Source: Streptomyces niger
Lineage (GTDB): Bacteria > Actinomycetota > Actinomycetes > Streptomycetales > Streptomycetaceae
Direction of reading: 5' to 3'
Assembly: GCF_000718305.1 (NCBI RefSeq)
Contig: NZ_JOFQ01000007.1
Location: 248,001 to 312,000, forward strand
Length of the DNA: 64,000 nt
Shown here: in pieces, positions 50,729 through 61,223 of the stretch
Position numbering within the stretch: position 1 is the stretch's first letter
Layout of the letters: each line of letters starts with the position of its first letter
The notes under the pieces: model-generated
Databases searched by the model: none
What the model saw: only the letters and a program-made list of their open reading frames with translations
What the model was told of the DNA's origin: nothing
Translations under genes and position numbers: made by a program

Positions 50729-51746
50729 CGGCCGCACCGCCCTGTCCGGCTTCAGCTTCCTGACCGGCCGCACCGCCGTACAGCTCCGCCATGCGCCGTC
50801 CCGCCTCCGCGAACCGTGCGCGTAGCTCCGGCGGGGCGAGGACCTCCGCCTCGGGGCCGAGGCCGAGCAGCTGGGAGCAGGCGACATCGGGGGACTCGAC
50901 GGCCAGGGTGACCGTGATCCGTCCCTGGTCGTCGGGGCCCGGTGCCGCGTCGAGGGCCTCCTGGGCCGCCACGCGGTCGGTGACGTGCGGCAGCCGGCGG
51001 GCGCCGGCCGCGGAGAGCCGTACCGTCACCTCGTCCCGGAGGATCGAGCGGGCGAACTGGGCGGCCCGCTCGGCCCAGAAGGCGGGCAGGTCGAAGTCCG
51101 GGTCCCGGACGAAGCGGTCGTCGCCGGGGACGGCGTCGACGAAACGGTCGACGCGATATACGCGGTGGGTACCGCGACCGTCCGTCGCACGCGCCGCGAG
51201 GTACCAGACACCCGCCTTCAGGACGAGGCCGTACGGCTCCAGGACGCGGGTGACCTCGGTGCCCTTGCGGTCGTAGCGGGCGGTCAGCACGCGGTCGTCC
51301 CAGAGCGCCTCGGCGATCGCGGGCAGCAGCTCGGGCGTGGTCGGTTCCTGGTACCAGCCGGGCGCGTCCAGGTGGAAGCGCTGCGCCGCGCCGGTCGCGG
51401 CGTCCCGCAGCTCGGGGAGGAGGGCGGCGGAGACCTTCAGGCGGGCGGCGGAGGCGGCGTCGGCCAGGCCCAGTTCGCGCAGCGCGGCGGGCACCCCGGA
51501 GAGGAAGAGGGCCTCGGCCTCGCTGCGGCCCAGACCGGTGAGGCGGGTGCGGTAGCCGCCGACGAGGCGGTAGCCGCCGGTCCGGCCGCGGTCGGCGTAG
51601 ACGGGGATGCCGGCCTCGGAGAGGGAGAGGACGTCCCGGGCGACCGTGCGCTCGGAGACCTCCAGCTCGCGCGCCAGCTCGGCCCCCGTCATCGAGGGCC
51701 GGGACTGGAGCAGCAGCACCATCTTGATCAGCCGGGCAGCACGCAT
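50682..51746 (-). CDS. HTH-WYL family transcriptional regulator
   Basis: 354-residue regulator. A DeoR-like winged helix at the N-terminus (RLIKMVLLLQSRPSMTGAELARELEVSERTVARDVLSLSEAGIPVYADRGRTGGYRL) precedes a WYL ligand-sensing domain (VLEPYGLVLKAGVWYLAARA; HRVYRVDRF) and a C-terminal WCX-like region. ATG 51746. The last ~20 residues come from the repeated DNA described at 50659-50763. Convergent with the SDR gene, target unknown. Confidence 0.9.
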   Translation of the reverse strand: MRAARLIKMVLLLQSRPSMTGAELARELEVSERTVARDVLSLSEAGIPVYADRGRTGGYRLVGGYRTRLTGLGRSEAEALFLSGVPAALRELGLADAASAARLKVSAALLPELRDAATGAAQRFHLDAPGWYQEPTTPELLPAIAEALWDDRVLTARYDRKGTEVTRVLEPYGLVLKAGVWYLAARATDGRGTHRVYRVDRFVDAVPGDDRFVRDPDFDLPAFWAERAAQFARSILRDEVTVRLSAAGARRLPHVTDRVAAQEALDAAPGPDDQGRITVTLAVESPDVACSQLLGLGPEAEVLAPPELRARFAEAGRRMAELYGGAAGQEAEAGQGGAADRELKPNEPVRPIGS

Positions 51747-52198
51747 GCGCTCATGATGCCGCCCACCACCGACAGTCAGGACCCACCACAGTCGGGCCCC
51801 ACCACCGACAGCCGGGCTCCCGCCACCGATACGCACACTCGGGCCGCTCACCACCGACAGCCGGGCCGCTGTCCGTCATCGGCGGAAGCGGTCCGGCTGG
51901 AAGAGGTGTCCCGTGCGGAGGTCCGGGCGCGGGTGGTTGCCTCCGCACGGGAGCTGTGGGGCGTACGGGCGCGTGGCCCGTACGCCGAGGGTGGCGCCGG
52001 GGCTCCCTCACGGCCCCGGCGCCCACCGGGAGGTACGGTCCCGATGCTGACCGGAGCGCTACGGCCCCGGCGTCCTACGGGTACGGCGCGCAGGCCGTAC
52101 GGGGGCTACGGCCGACCGGCAGCCGTAGGCAAGTACGACCGACAGGCAGTCGTACGGGGGTACGGCCGACAGGCAGCCGCGCCGCACAGGGATACGGC
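51747..52198. repeat. intergenic region with two repeat patches
   Basis: 452 nt without a gene. Near 51762-51870 there are copies of CCACCACCGACAG and CCGGGCTCC/CCGGGCCGC units. Near 52060-52195 there are about 30-nt degenerate copies built on TACGGCCGACAGGCAGCCGTA, ending at the aceE stop codon. Confidence 0.72.
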
Positions 52199-54886
52199 TC
52201 ACAGGCCGTACTTCTCGGCGGCCTCCTTGACCGTCTCGGCCTTGACCTCGCCGCGCCGGGAGAGCGCCGCGAGCACCTGGACGACGACGGACTGCGGGTC
52301 GACGCCGAAGTAGCGGCGGGCGGCCTCGCGGGTGTCGGAGAGGCCGAAGCCGTCGGTGCCGATGGAGACCCAGTCCTGCTCGACCCAGGGGGCGATCTGG
52401 TCGGGCACGGCCCGCATCCAGTCGCTGACCGCGACGACGGGGCCCTCGGCGCCGGCCAGCGCGCGGGTCACGTAGGGCACGCGGTCCTCGCCCCTGAAGC
52501 GCGCGGCGTCGCACTCCAGCGCGTCGCGGCGCAGCTCCGTCCAGGACGGCGCGGACCAGACGTCGGCCGCCACGTCCCACTCCTCGGCGAGGATCCGCTG
52601 CGCCTCAAGGGCCCAGTGGATCGCCGTACCCGAGGCCAGCAGCTGGGTCTTCGGGGCCTTGTCGGTGGCGCCCTCGGCCTGCTTGAAGCGGTACAGGCCC
52701 TTGAGGATGCCCTCCTCCACGCCCTCGGGCATGGCCGGCTGGACCTTGGTCTCGTTGTAGACCGTCAGGTAGTAGAAGACGTCCTCGCCGGCGGGGAATT
52801 CGGCCGACCCGCCGTACATGCGGCGCAGGCCTTCCTTGACGATCACCGCGACCTCGTAGGCGAAGGCGGGGTCGTAAGAAATGGCGGCCGGGTTGGTGGA
52901 GGCGATGAGGTGGCTGTGGCCGTCGGCGTGCTGCAGGCCCTCACCGGTCATCGTCGTACGGCCGGCGGTCGCGCCGATGACGAAACCGCGGCCGAGCTGG
53001 TCGGCGAGCGCCCAGAACTGGTCGGCGGTCCGCTGGAACCCGAACATCGAGTAGAAGATGTAGAACGGGATCATCGGCTCGCCGTGCGTGGCGTAGGCCG
53101 TGGCCGCGGCGGTGAAGTCGGCGAGCGCGCCGGCCTCGGTGATGCCCTCGTTCAGGATCTGACCGTTCTTGGCCTCCTTGTAGTACAGGAGCTGGTCACG
53201 GTCGACCGGGTCGTAGGTCTGGCCCACGGGGGAGTACAGACCGGCGGACGGGAAGAGGGACTCCATGCCGAAGGTGCGGGCCTCGTCGGGGACGACGGGG
53301 ACCCAGCGCTTGCCGGTCTCCTTGTCCCGCATCAGGTCCTTGACCAGGCGGACGAACGCCATGGTCGTGGCGATCTCCTGGCTGCCGGAACCCTTCTTGA
53401 GCGCGTCGAAGGCCTTGTCCGACGGCGCCGGAAGCGGTTTCGGGGTGACCTTGCGGGCCGGGGCCGGGCCGTCGAGCTCCGCGCGGCGCTTGCGGAGGTA
53501 CGCCATCTCGGGGGAGTCCTCGGCGGGGCGCCAGTACGGCACCGTGTCGCCCTCCAGCGCGCTGTCCGGGATGGGCAGCTCCAGGAGGTCCCGCATGGCG
53601 CGGAACTCCTCGCCGGTCAGCTTCTTCATCTGGTGGTTGGCGTTGCGGGACTCGAAGCCCGCGCCGAGGGTGTAGCCCTTGACGGTCTGCGCCAGGATGA
53701 CGGTCGGCGCGCCCTTGTGCTCGACGGCGGCCTTGTACGCGGCGTAGACCTTGCGCGGCTCGTGGCCGGCGCGCGAGGTCTGGAACAGCTCGATCAGCTT
53801 GGCGTCGGACAGGCCCTGGCCGATGCGCCGCAGGGAGTCGTTCGCGCCGAAGAAGTGGTCGCGGATGTAGGCCGCGTCGCGGGTGGCGTACGTCTGGAAC
53901 TGCGCGTCCGGGGTCTCCCGGAGGCGGCGGACCAGCGCCCCGTCGGTGTCCTGGGCGAAGACCTCGTCCCAGGCCTGGCCCCAGAGGGACTTGATGACGT
54001 TCCAGCCGGCCGCGCGGAACTGGGCCTCCAGCTCCTGCACGATCTTGAAGTTCGGGCGGACCGGGCCGTCCAGGCGCTGCAGGTTGCAGTTGATGACGAA
54101 GGTGAGGTTGTCCAGACCCTCGCGGCCGGCCAGCGCCAGCGCTGCGGTCGACTCGGGCTCGTCCATCTCGCCGTCGCCCAGGAACGCCCAGACGTGGGAG
54201 TTCGAGGTGTCCTTGATCTCGCGGTGCTCCAGGTAGCGGTTGAAGCGCGCCTGGTAGATCGCGGAGATCGGGCCGAGGCCCATGGAGACGGTGGGGAACT
54301 CCCACAGCCAGGGGAGGCGCCGCGGGTGCGGGTAGGAGGGCAGGCCCTCGCCGCCGGCCTCGCGGCGGAAGTGGTCGAGGTGCTCCTCGGTGAGCCGGCC
54401 TTCAAGGAAGGCGCGGGCGTAGATGCCGGGGGAGGCGTGGCCCTGGATGTAGAGCTGGTCGCCGGAGCCGTCCCCCTCCTTGCCGCGGAAGAAGTGCTGG
54501 AAGCCGGTCTCGTAGAGCCAGGCCGCCGAGGCGAAGGTGGCGATGTGGCCGCCGAGGCCGTCCTTGGAGCCGCGCGTCACCATGGCCGCCGCGTTCCACC
54601 GGTTCCAGGCGGTGATGCGGGCCTCCATCGCCTCGTCACCGGGGAACTCCGGCTCGTCGGCGGTGGGGATGGTGTTGACGTACTCGGTCTCCAGCAGGCC
54701 GGGGAGGGTGGACCCGTCGGTCTGCGAGGCGTGCTCCAGAGCGCGGCGCATCAGGTAGTCCGCGCGCTGCGGACCCGCTGCCTTGGTGACGGCGTCCAGC
54801 GATTCACGCCACTCGGCCGTCTCCTGCGGGTCCCTGTCCGGGAGCTGGTCGAGCTGGCTGTACGCGGGGCGTACGGGATCGGGCAT
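52199..54886 (-). CDS. aceE: pyruvate dehydrogenase E1 component (homodimeric type)
   Basis: 895-residue thiamine-diphosphate enzyme that decarboxylates pyruvate and acetylates the lipoyl E2. The TPP motif is [10 protein letters not shown]...[14 protein letters not shown] 54886 has AAAGGGG 6 nt upstream. Other typical parts: SSAxx-like [24 protein letters not shown] and the C-terminal domain [29 protein letters not shown]. Downstream of a GntR regulator gene on the same strand; the two are separated by about 240 nt with a hairpin. Confidence 0.97.
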   Translation of the reverse strand: MPDPVRPAYSQLDQLPDRDPQETAEWRESLDAVTKAAGPQRADYLMRRALEHASQTDGSTLPGLLETEYVNTIPTADEPEFPGDEAMEARITAWNRWNAAAMVTRGSKDGLGGHIATFASAAWLYETGFQHFFRGKEGDGSGDQLYIQGHASPGIYARAFLEGRLTEEHLDHFRREAGGEGLPSYPHPRRLPWLWEFPTVSMGLGPISAIYQARFNRYLEHREIKDTSNSHVWAFLGDGEMDEPESTAALALAGREGLDNLTFVINCNLQRLDGPVRPNFKIVQELEAQFRAAGWNVIKSLWGQAWDEVFAQDTDGALVRRLRETPDAQFQTYATRDAAYIRDHFFGANDSLRRIGQGLSDAKLIELFQTSRAGHEPRKVYAAYKAAVEHKGAPTVILAQTVKGYTLGAGFESRNANHQMKKLTGEEFRAMRDLLELPIPDSALEGDTVPYWRPAEDSPEMAYLRKRRAELDGPAPARKVTPKPLPAPSDKAFDALKKGSGSQEIATTMAFVRLVKDLMRDKETGKRWVPVVPDEARTFGMESLFPSAGLYSPVGQTYDPVDRDQLLYYKEAKNGQILNEGITEAGALADFTAAATAYATHGEPMIPFYIFYSMFGFQRTADQFWALADQLGRGFVIGATAGRTTMTGEGLQHADGHSHLIASTNPAAISYDPAFAYEVAVIVKEGLRRMYGGSAEFPAGEDVFYYLTVYNETKVQPAMPEGVEEGILKGLYRFKQAEGATDKAPKTQLLASGTAIHWALEAQRILAEEWDVAADVWSAPSWTELRRDALECDAARFRGEDRVPYVTRALAGAEGPVVAVSDWMRAVPDQIAPWVEQDWVSIGTDGFGLSDTREAARRYFGVDPQSVVVQVLAALSRRGEVKAETVKEAAEKYGL

Positions 54887-55064
54887 GGGTGGCCCCTTTC
54901 CGGACGGAGGGAGGGAGGGTGCGAGGTGGTGCTGGCAGGCAGGGTGTCGCGCCCCGCTGACCGACGATACGCCCCTGATCGATGATCGATCAACGCTCGC
55001 AGGCGGAAAAACCCCAGGTCGGCACGGGGTGTCGCCGAATTGGGCACCGCGTGCCAGGCTCAGA

Positions 55065-55082
55065 TGAGCCTCCGGAGGCTCA
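55065..55082 (-). terminator. perfect palindrome after the GntR gene
   Basis: TGAGCCTCCGGAGGCTCA is an 18-bp perfect palindrome 46 nt beyond the gntR stop, before the aceE promoter region. Most likely a terminator hairpin; an operator for the dimeric GntR protein is an alternative. Confidence 0.5.
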
Positions 55083-55127
55083 CTCCGGTACGTCCGCCGG
55101 ACCCCTCCCCGGGTCCCTCCGGCACCC

Positions 55128-55751
55128 TCAGACGCGAGGTGCGCAGCTCAGGACGTGGGTCCGCAGAATTTCGCCGATCTTGGGGTCGCGCCGCCGGAAC
55201 GCGTCCACGATCTCCTGGTGGTCCTGGGCGTGCGAGCGCGGGTCGGGCGAGAACCAGCGGATCGACAGCGTCGTCCACACCTCCACGCCCAGCGACTCCC
55301 AGGTGTGCAGCAGCACGCCGTTCCGCGCGGCACGGATGATCTCACGGTGGAAGGCCACCGTGTGCCGCACCTGTGCCTCGCCGTCCGCCGCGGCGTCGGC
55401 CGTGGTGAGCGCCGCCACCTCGCGCTCCAGGGCCGTGGTGTCGTCCGCCAGCCGGCCGGCCGCCAGCTCCGCCGCGACCTGCTCCAGACCCGCCCGGACG
55501 GGATAGCTCTCCTTGAGGTCGGCCGCGGTCAGGTTCCGTACGCGGACGCCCTTGTTCGGGGCCGACTCGATCAACCGCAGGCTCTCCAGCTCGCGCAGGG
55601 CCTCCCGTACGGGCGTCTGGCTGACCTCCAGCTCCACCGCGATCCGCCGCTCCACGATCCGCTCACCCGGCTGCCAGCGGCCGCTGACGATCCCCTCCAG
55701 GATGTGCTCGCGGATCTGCTCGCGCAGCGAGTGGATGACGGGTGGGGTCAT
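55128..55751 (-). CDS. GntR-family regulator, FCD (FadR-C-terminal) type
   Basis: 207-residue regulator. The N-terminal winged helix is [48 protein letters not shown]. The helical FCD domain contains the metal/ligand His residues in [11 protein letters not shown] and the later [14 protein letters not shown] 55751 has AAGGAG upstream. It precedes aceE on the same strand, so control of pyruvate dehydrogenase by an organic acid is plausible (PdhR-like), but this is inferred. Confidence 0.9.
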   Translation of the reverse strand: MTPPVIHSLREQIREHILEGIVSGRWQPGERIVERRIAVELEVSQTPVREALRELESLRLIESAPNKGVRVRNLTAADLKESYPVRAGLEQVAAELAAGRLADDTTALEREVAALTTADAAADGEAQVRHTVAFHREIIRAARNGVLLHTWESLGVEVWTTLSIRWFSPDPRSHAQDHQEIVDAFRRRDPKIGEILRTHVLSCAPRV

Positions 55752-55828
55752 GCGGTGCTCCTTAGCGGCGGACGGGCCGGCGCGCGGGACGGGCAGGCCA
55801 ACGGTTCATTATCTGCGCGGACGCAACG

Positions 55829-55866
55829 GGGGACGGCCCCGGTTCGTACGAACCGGGGCCGTCCCC
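55829..55866 (-). terminator. sucB terminator, 38-bp perfect palindrome
   Basis: Left arm GGGGACGGCCCCGGTTCGT (55829-55847), right arm its exact complement (55848-55866), 31 nt past the sucB stop. The AT-containing centre TTCGTACGAA leaves a small loop. The minus-strand reading ends the lpd-sucB transcript before gntR. Confidence 0.75.
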
Positions 55867-55896
55867 TTCGTCACACCTGCTGACGACCGGGCGGGA

Positions 55897-57630
55897 TCAG
55901 AGACCGATCTCGGTCTCGAACTCGGCGGCCTCCAGGATCTGCTTGACCGTGGTCAGGTAGCGGGCGGCGTCGGCGCCGTCCACCAGACGGTGGTCGTAGG
56001 AGAGCGACAGGTACGTCATGTGGCGCACAGCGATGGTCTCGCCCAGCTCCGGGTGGTCCACGACCACCGGACGCTTGACGGTGGCACCGATACCCAGGAT
56101 GGCGACCTGGTTCGGCGGCACGATGACCGTGTCGAACAGCGCACCGCGCGAACCGGTGTTGCTGATCGTGAAGGACGCGCCGGACAGGTCGTCCGGGCTG
56201 ATCTTGCTCTCGCGGACCTTGCCGGCCAGCTCGGCGGTCTTCTTCGCGATACCCGCGATGTTCAGGTCGCCGGCGCCCTTGATGACCGGGGTCATCAGGC
56301 CCTTCTCGTTGTCCACCGCGATTCCGACGTTCTCGGAGTCGAAGTAGGAGATGGTGCCCTCGTCCTCGTTGATCCGGGCGTTGATGACCGGGTGGGCCTT
56401 CAGCGCCTGGACGGCGGCCTTGACGAAGAACGGCATCGGGGACAGCTTGACGCCCTCGCGCGCCGCGAAGCCGGCCTTGGCCTTCTCGCGCATCCGCATG
56501 ATCTTGGTGATGTCCACCTCGACCACGGAGGTCAGCTGCGCCTGGCCGTGCAGGGCCTTCATCATGTTGTCGCCGATGACCTTGCGCATCCGCGGCATCT
56601 TGACCGTCTGGCCACGCAGCGGCGAGGCCTCCAGGACCGGAGCCTTCGGCGCGGCGGAGGCGGCCGGGGCGGCAGCAGCCGGGGCAGCGGTCTTCGCGGC
56701 CTCGGCGGCGGCGATGACGTCCTGCTTGCGGATGCGGCCACCGACGCCGGTGCCCTGGACCGAACCCAGGTTCACGCCGTTCTCCTGGGCCAGCTTGCGG
56801 ACCAGGGGGGTGACGTAGGCGCCGTCGGGCTCACCGGCCGGGGCAGCCGGGGCCACCGGGGCGGGCTGGGCGGCCGGAGCCGGAGCCGGAGCGGCCGGCT
56901 GCGGGGCCGGAGCGGGGGCCGGGGCCTCCTGCTTCGGCGCCTCCTGCTTCGGGGCCTCCTGCGGGGCGGGCTGCTCGGCGGCGGGCGCCGGAGCCGGAGC
57001 GGCCGGGGCCGGCGCGGCGGCCGGGGCGGCACCCTTCTCGCCGATGACGGCGAGCTTGGCGCCGACCTCGGCGGTCTCGTCCTCGCCCACCACGATCTCC
57101 AGCAGGGTGCCGGCAGCGGGGGCGGGGATCTCGGTGTCGACCTTGTCCGTCGAGACCTCCAGCAGCGGCTCGTCGGCCTCGACCGACTCGCCGACCTCCT
57201 TCAGCCAGCGGGTGACGGTGCCCTCGGTGACCGACTCGCCCAGCGCGGGCAGGACAACGTCGGTGCCCTCGGCGGAGCCGGCGGCGGGAGCCGCGGGGGC
57301 CTCGGCGGCCGGGGCCGGAGCGGCCTCGGGCTCGGGCTGCGCGGCGGGGGCCTCGGCGGCGGCCGGGGCCGGAGCCTCGGCAGGCGCGCCCGAGCCGTCG
57401 TCGATGATGGCCAGCTCGGCGCCGACCTCGACGGTCTCGTCCTCGGCGACCTTGATGGACGCCAGGACGCCGGCAGCGGGGGCGGGGATCTCGGTGTCGA
57501 CCTTGTCGGTCGACACCTCCAGCAGGGGCTCGTCGGCCTCGACGCGCTCACCCTCGGCCTTCAGCCAGCGGGTGACGGTGCCCTCGGTGACGCTCTCGCC
57601 GAGCGCCGGAAGGGTTACGGAAACCGCCAT
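55897..57630 (-). CDS. sucB: dihydrolipoamide acyltransferase E2 (2-oxoglutarate dehydrogenase type)
   Basis: 577-residue E2. Two lipoyl domains, about 1-78 and 125-200, each with the lipoylated Lys in [14 protein letters not shown]. Pro/Ala-rich linkers with repeated QEAPK and APAPA follow. The E3/E1-binding domain is at about 285-320 ([33 protein letters not shown]). The catalytic domain has [16 protein letters not shown] (His and Asp near the C-terminus). ATG 57630. It follows lpd by 54 nt, giving an lpd-sucB operon. The lipoyl groups depend on LipB and LipA encoded at 40735-42605. Confidence 0.93.
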   Translation of the reverse strand: MAVSVTLPALGESVTEGTVTRWLKAEGERVEADEPLLEVSTDKVDTEIPAPAAGVLASIKVAEDETVEVGAELAIIDDGSGAPAEAPAPAAAEAPAAQPEPEAAPAPAAEAPAAPAAGSAEGTDVVLPALGESVTEGTVTRWLKEVGESVEADEPLLEVSTDKVDTEIPAPAAGTLLEIVVGEDETAEVGAKLAVIGEKGAAPAAAPAPAAPAPAPAAEQPAPQEAPKQEAPKQEAPAPAPAPQPAAPAPAPAAQPAPVAPAAPAGEPDGAYVTPLVRKLAQENGVNLGSVQGTGVGGRIRKQDVIAAAEAAKTAAPAAAAPAASAAPKAPVLEASPLRGQTVKMPRMRKVIGDNMMKALHGQAQLTSVVEVDITKIMRMREKAKAGFAAREGVKLSPMPFFVKAAVQALKAHPVINARINEDEGTISYFDSENVGIAVDNEKGLMTPVIKGAGDLNIAGIAKKTAELAGKVRESKISPDDLSGASFTISNTGSRGALFDTVIVPPNQVAILGIGATVKRPVVVDHPELGETIAVRHMTYLSLSYDHRLVDGADAARYLTTVKQILEAAEFETEIGL

Positions 57631-57684
57631 GGTTCCTGTTGCTCCTAACGAATGGTGCGGATGTGGTCGCGCCCGGACTGGGGG

Positions 57685-59073
57685 TCAGTCGTGGGAGTGG
57701 AGGGGCTTGCCGGCCAGCGCCAGGTGGGCCTCGCCGAGCGCCTCGTTCTGCGTGGGGTGCGCGTGGATGAGCTGCGCAACCTCGGCCGGCAGTGCCTCCC
57801 AGTTGTAGACCAGCTGGGCCTCGCCGACCTGCTCGCCCATACGGTCACCGACCATGTGGACGCCGACCACGGCACCGTCCTTGACCTGGACGAGCTTGAT
57901 CTCGCCCGCGGTCTTGAGGATCTTGCTCTTGCCGTTGCCCGCGAGGTTGTACTTCAGGGCGACGACCTTGTCGGCGCCGTACAGCTCCTTGGCCTTGGCC
58001 TCGGTGATACCGACGGAGGCGACCTCCGGGTGGCAGTACGTCACGCGCGGCACGCCGTCGTAGTCGATCGGCACGGTCTTCAGACCGGCCAGCCGCTCCG
58101 CCACCAGGATGCCCTCGGCGAAGCCGACGTGCGCGAGCTGGAGCGTGGGAACGAGGTCGCCGACGGCGGAGATGGTCTCCACGTTCGTCCGCATGTACTC
58201 GTCGACGAGGACGTAGCCGCGGTCCATGGCGACCCCGGCCTCCTCGTAGCCGAGGCCCTGCGAGACCGGGCCGCGGCCGATCGCGACCAGCAGCACCTCC
58301 GCCTCGAAGGTCTTGCCGTCGGCGAGGGTGACCTTCACACCGTTGTCGGTGTACTCGGCCTTCTCGAAGAAGGTGCCGAGGTTGAACTTGATGCCCCGCT
58401 TGCGGAAGGCGCGCTCCAGCAGCTTGGAGCTGTTCTCGTCCTCGACCGGGACGAGGTGCTTGAGGCCCTCGATCACGGTGACGTCGGTGCCGAAGGACTT
58501 CCACGCCGAGGCGAACTCGACGCCGATGACGCCGCCGCCCAGGATGATCGCGGACTCCGGCACGCGGTCCAGCGTCAGCGCGTGGTCCGAGGAGATGATG
58601 CGGTTGCCGTCGATCTCCAGACCCGGCAGCGACTTCGGCACGGAGCCGGTCGCCAGCAGGATGTGGCGGCCCTGGACGCGCTGGCCGTTCACGTCGACGG
58701 AGGTGGGGGAGGACAGCCGGCCCTCGCCCTCGATGTAGGTCACCTTGCGGGAGGCGACCAGGCCCTGCAGACCCTTGTACAGGCCCGAGATGACCTCGTC
58801 CTTGTACTTGTGGACCCCGGCGATGTCGATGCCCTCGAACGAGGTCTTCACACCGAACTGGGCGGCCTCACGGGCCTGGTCCGCGATCTCACCGGCGTGC
58901 AGCAGCGCCTTGGTGGGGATACAGCCGTTGTGCAGGCAGGTCCCGCCGAGCTTGTTCTTCTCGATCAGGGCGACGTCCAGGCCGAGCTGCGCCCCGCGCA
59001 GGGCAGCCGCGTAGCCGCCGCTACCGCCTCCGAGAATCACTAGGTCGAAAACGGTGCTGGCGTCGTTCGCCAC
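57685..59073 (-). CDS. lpdA: dihydrolipoyl dehydrogenase (E3)
   Basis: 462-residue flavoprotein disulphide reductase that reoxidises dihydrolipoyl groups with NAD. The redox-active disulphide is in GGTCLHNGCIPTKALLH, FAD motif in DLVILGGGSGGYAAA, NAD motif in AIILGGGVIGVEFASAW, and the C-terminal His-Glu pair in HAHPTQNEALGEAHL. GTG 59073 follows GGAGG by about 9 nt; an in-frame ATG at 59091 overlaps that ribosome site. Upstream gene of lpd-sucB. Confidence 0.96.
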   Translation of the reverse strand: MANDASTVFDLVILGGGSGGYAAALRGAQLGLDVALIEKNKLGGTCLHNGCIPTKALLHAGEIADQAREAAQFGVKTSFEGIDIAGVHKYKDEVISGLYKGLQGLVASRKVTYIEGEGRLSSPTSVDVNGQRVQGRHILLATGSVPKSLPGLEIDGNRIISSDHALTLDRVPESAIILGGGVIGVEFASAWKSFGTDVTVIEGLKHLVPVEDENSSKLLERAFRKRGIKFNLGTFFEKAEYTDNGVKVTLADGKTFEAEVLLVAIGRGPVSQGLGYEEAGVAMDRGYVLVDEYMRTNVETISAVGDLVPTLQLAHVGFAEGILVAERLAGLKTVPIDYDGVPRVTYCHPEVASVGITEAKAKELYGADKVVALKYNLAGNGKSKILKTAGEIKLVQVKDGAVVGVHMVGDRMGEQVGEAQLVYNWEALPAEVAQLIHAHPTQNEALGEAHLALAGKPLHSHD

Positions 59074-59379
59074 GTCACGTCCTCCATGCATGGATACGCC
59101 GGAGCCGGTCTCCGATGACCGGACGGCGGCTGTTGTTCGGCCGCTTGTCTACTTCGGCCCTGGGTAAGGGGGGCCCTGTCCTGCCAGGCCCCATCTTCGC
59201 ACTTGTTGAACACGGACGGGACGGCGGGCCGGGCTCCGGGCCCGCCGATCGGCTGCCCGGACCGCGTACCCGGCCGCACGACCGTACGGATTTCGTCGAG
59301 AGCGAACAGCGGCGTCCGCGCGCGCGAGAGGCCCCGGGCGCAGCGCCCGGGGCCCCGGAAAAGCTGTCTGCGCCGCAGG
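59074..59379. other. intergenic region between pepA and lpd
   Basis: 306 nt with the pepA terminator at 59330-59354 and presumably the lpd promoter nearer to 59073. No gene seen. Confidence 0.55.
59330..59354 (-). terminator. pepA terminator
   Basis: Perfect 12-bp stem GGCCCCGGGCGC (59330-59341) and GCGCCCGGGGCC (59343-59354) around a single base, 26 nt beyond the pepA stop. Confidence 0.7.
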
Positions 59380-60909
59380 TCAGAGCAGGTCGCCCGCCGC
59401 GGTGCGCTCGGCCAGCCGGACCAGGGTGCGGACCGCGGAGCCGGTGCCGCCCTTGGGGGTGTAGCCGTACGGCGCGCCCTCGTGGAAGGCCGGGCCCGCG
59501 ATGTCCAGGTGCGCCCAGGCGATGCCCTCGCCCACGAACTCCTTCAGGAAGACGCCGGCCAGCAGGCCGCCGCCCATCCGCTCGCCGATGTTCTTGAGGT
59601 CGGCGACGGGGGAGTCCAGGGTCTTGCGCAGTTCGGCCGGCATCGGCATCGGCCAGGACTCCTCGCCGACCTCTTCCGCGATCTCGTGGATCGAGGTACG
59701 GAAGGCGTCGTCGTTGGCCATGATGCCGAAGGTGCGGTTGCCCAGCGCCACGACCATCGCGCCGGTCAGCGTCGCGACGTCGACGATCGCGTCCGGGGCC
59801 TCCTCGGAGGCGCGGGTGATCGCGTCGGCCAGCACCAGGCGGCCCTCGGCGTCGGTGTTCAGGACCTCGACGGTCTTGCCGCTGTACATGGTCAGCACGT
59901 CGCCGGGGCGGGTGGCCGTGCCGGAGGGCATGTTCTCGGCCAGCGCGAGCCAGCCGGTGACGTTGACCGGGAGGTTCAGCCGCGCCGCGGAGACGACCGC
60001 GGCGAACACGGCGGCGGCGCCGCTCATGTCGCACTTCATCGTCTCGTTGTGGCCGGCCGGCTTCAGGGAGATGCCGCCCGAGTCGTAGGTGATGCCCTTG
60101 CCGACCAGCGCCAGGTGCTTCTTCGCCTTGGCGTGGGTGTGGCTGATCTTGACGAGGCGGGGCGGGTTCTCCGAGCCCTGGCCGACGCCCATCAGGCCGC
60201 CGTAGCCGCCCTTCTTCAGGGCCTTCTCGTCCAGCACCTCGACCTTGAGGCCGTACTCCTTGGCCGCGGCCTGCGCCTCGGCGGCGAAGGTCTTGGGGGT
60301 GAGGCCGTTGGAGGGCGTGTTGATCAGGTCGCGGGCGCGGTTGATCTCCGCGGCCACCGCCTGCGCACGCTCGGCCGCGGCCTTGTGGGCCTTGTCGCGC
60401 GGCTTGGCGCCCAGGACGGCGACGTCGGCCAGCGGCGCGGACTTGTCGGCCGCACCCTTCTTGGCGTCCCCGTTGCTGCGGTACGCGGTGAAGCTGTACG
60501 AGCCCAGGAGCGCGCCCTCGGCGATCGCGGCCACCGCGTCGGCGTCCTCGACCGGCAGCGCGAAGGCGCCCTTCTTGGAACCGGTCAGCGCGCGGGCCGC
60601 GGCACCGGCGGCGCGGCGCAGCGCCTCGTTGTCGTAACCCTCGCCCTTGGCCGGAGCCTCGCCCAGGCCGACCGCCAGCACGACCGGCGCCTTGAGTCCG
60701 GAGCCGCCCGGGACCTTGGTCACCTCGCCCTCGGCGCCGCTCGCGCCCAGGGTCTCCAGGACGTCGGCCAGCTTGCCGTCGAAGGCCGCGTCCACGGCCT
60801 CGGCGCCGGGCGCCAGGACGGGGCCCTTGTCGCCCTTGGCCAGGCCGACGACGACGGCGTCCGCGCGCAGCGTCGCGGCGGAAGAAGTACTGAGGGTCAG
60901 TGCAGTCAC
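59380..60909 (-). CDS. pepA: leucyl aminopeptidase, M17 family
   Basis: 509-residue cytosolic metallo-aminopeptidase removing N-terminal residues from peptides. The metal-binding and catalytic motifs are VGKGITYDSGGISLKP, MKCDMSGAA and the family signature NTDAEGRL. ATLTGAMVVALG follows. GTG 60909 is chosen because the N-terminal M17 domain begins there; upstream in-frame sequence lacks conserved character. Followed on the same strand by lpd. Confidence 0.95.
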   Translation of the reverse strand: MTALTLSTSSAATLRADAVVVGLAKGDKGPVLAPGAEAVDAAFDGKLADVLETLGASGAEGEVTKVPGGSGLKAPVVLAVGLGEAPAKGEGYDNEALRRAAGAAARALTGSKKGAFALPVEDADAVAAIAEGALLGSYSFTAYRSNGDAKKGAADKSAPLADVAVLGAKPRDKAHKAAAERAQAVAAEINRARDLINTPSNGLTPKTFAAEAQAAAKEYGLKVEVLDEKALKKGGYGGLMGVGQGSENPPRLVKISHTHAKAKKHLALVGKGITYDSGGISLKPAGHNETMKCDMSGAAAVFAAVVSAARLNLPVNVTGWLALAENMPSGTATRPGDVLTMYSGKTVEVLNTDAEGRLVLADAITRASEEAPDAIVDVATLTGAMVVALGNRTFGIMANDDAFRTSIHEIAEEVGEESWPMPMPAELRKTLDSPVADLKNIGERMGGGLLAGVFLKEFVGEGIAWAHLDIAGPAFHEGAPYGYTPKGGTGSAVRTLVRLAERTAAGDLL

Positions 60910-61223
60910 GGTATTGAAGGTCCTGTTCCGTCCGGGGAATCCATGGGCGCTCGTGGCGCCGCTGGCGCCGAGCCTACGCTCGGGTGCCCTGCCCGGTCCC
61001 GCCCGATGCCATACCTTTCCCCGGGCCGACCGGCCGAAATGCGGCCCGTTGCCATGAACTCCGCCGTTTTTACCGTCACTTGGATGACATCGGGGCGGGA
61101 AACGGATTCCTGCCGGGGGGCGTGGCGCCGGCCCGGGCAACCGTCCGGTACCGATCACCGTCCCTCAGGACGGACGCGTACCCGCGCGCACGACTGCATC
61201 ACAGGAAAGTTGAGCACCCCTCA
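60910..61223. other. divergent intergenic region between pepA and the GH114 lipoprotein gene
   Basis: 314 nt holding both promoters. I see no gene; TTGGATGACAT near 61080 is one possible promoter element. GGCGCC/GGCGCT repeats occur near 60950-60970. Confidence 0.45.

Noticed and set aside
51956..54985. 1009-codon open frame antisense to aceE
   Set aside because: aceE is unmistakable on the minus strand; the antisense product is repetitive Val/Gly/Asp/Arg.
55513..57648. 711-codon open frame antisense to gntR and sucB, ending in Gly/Arg/Ser-rich repeats
   Set aside because: The repeats mirror the Pro/Ala linkers of SucB; no independent coding evidence.
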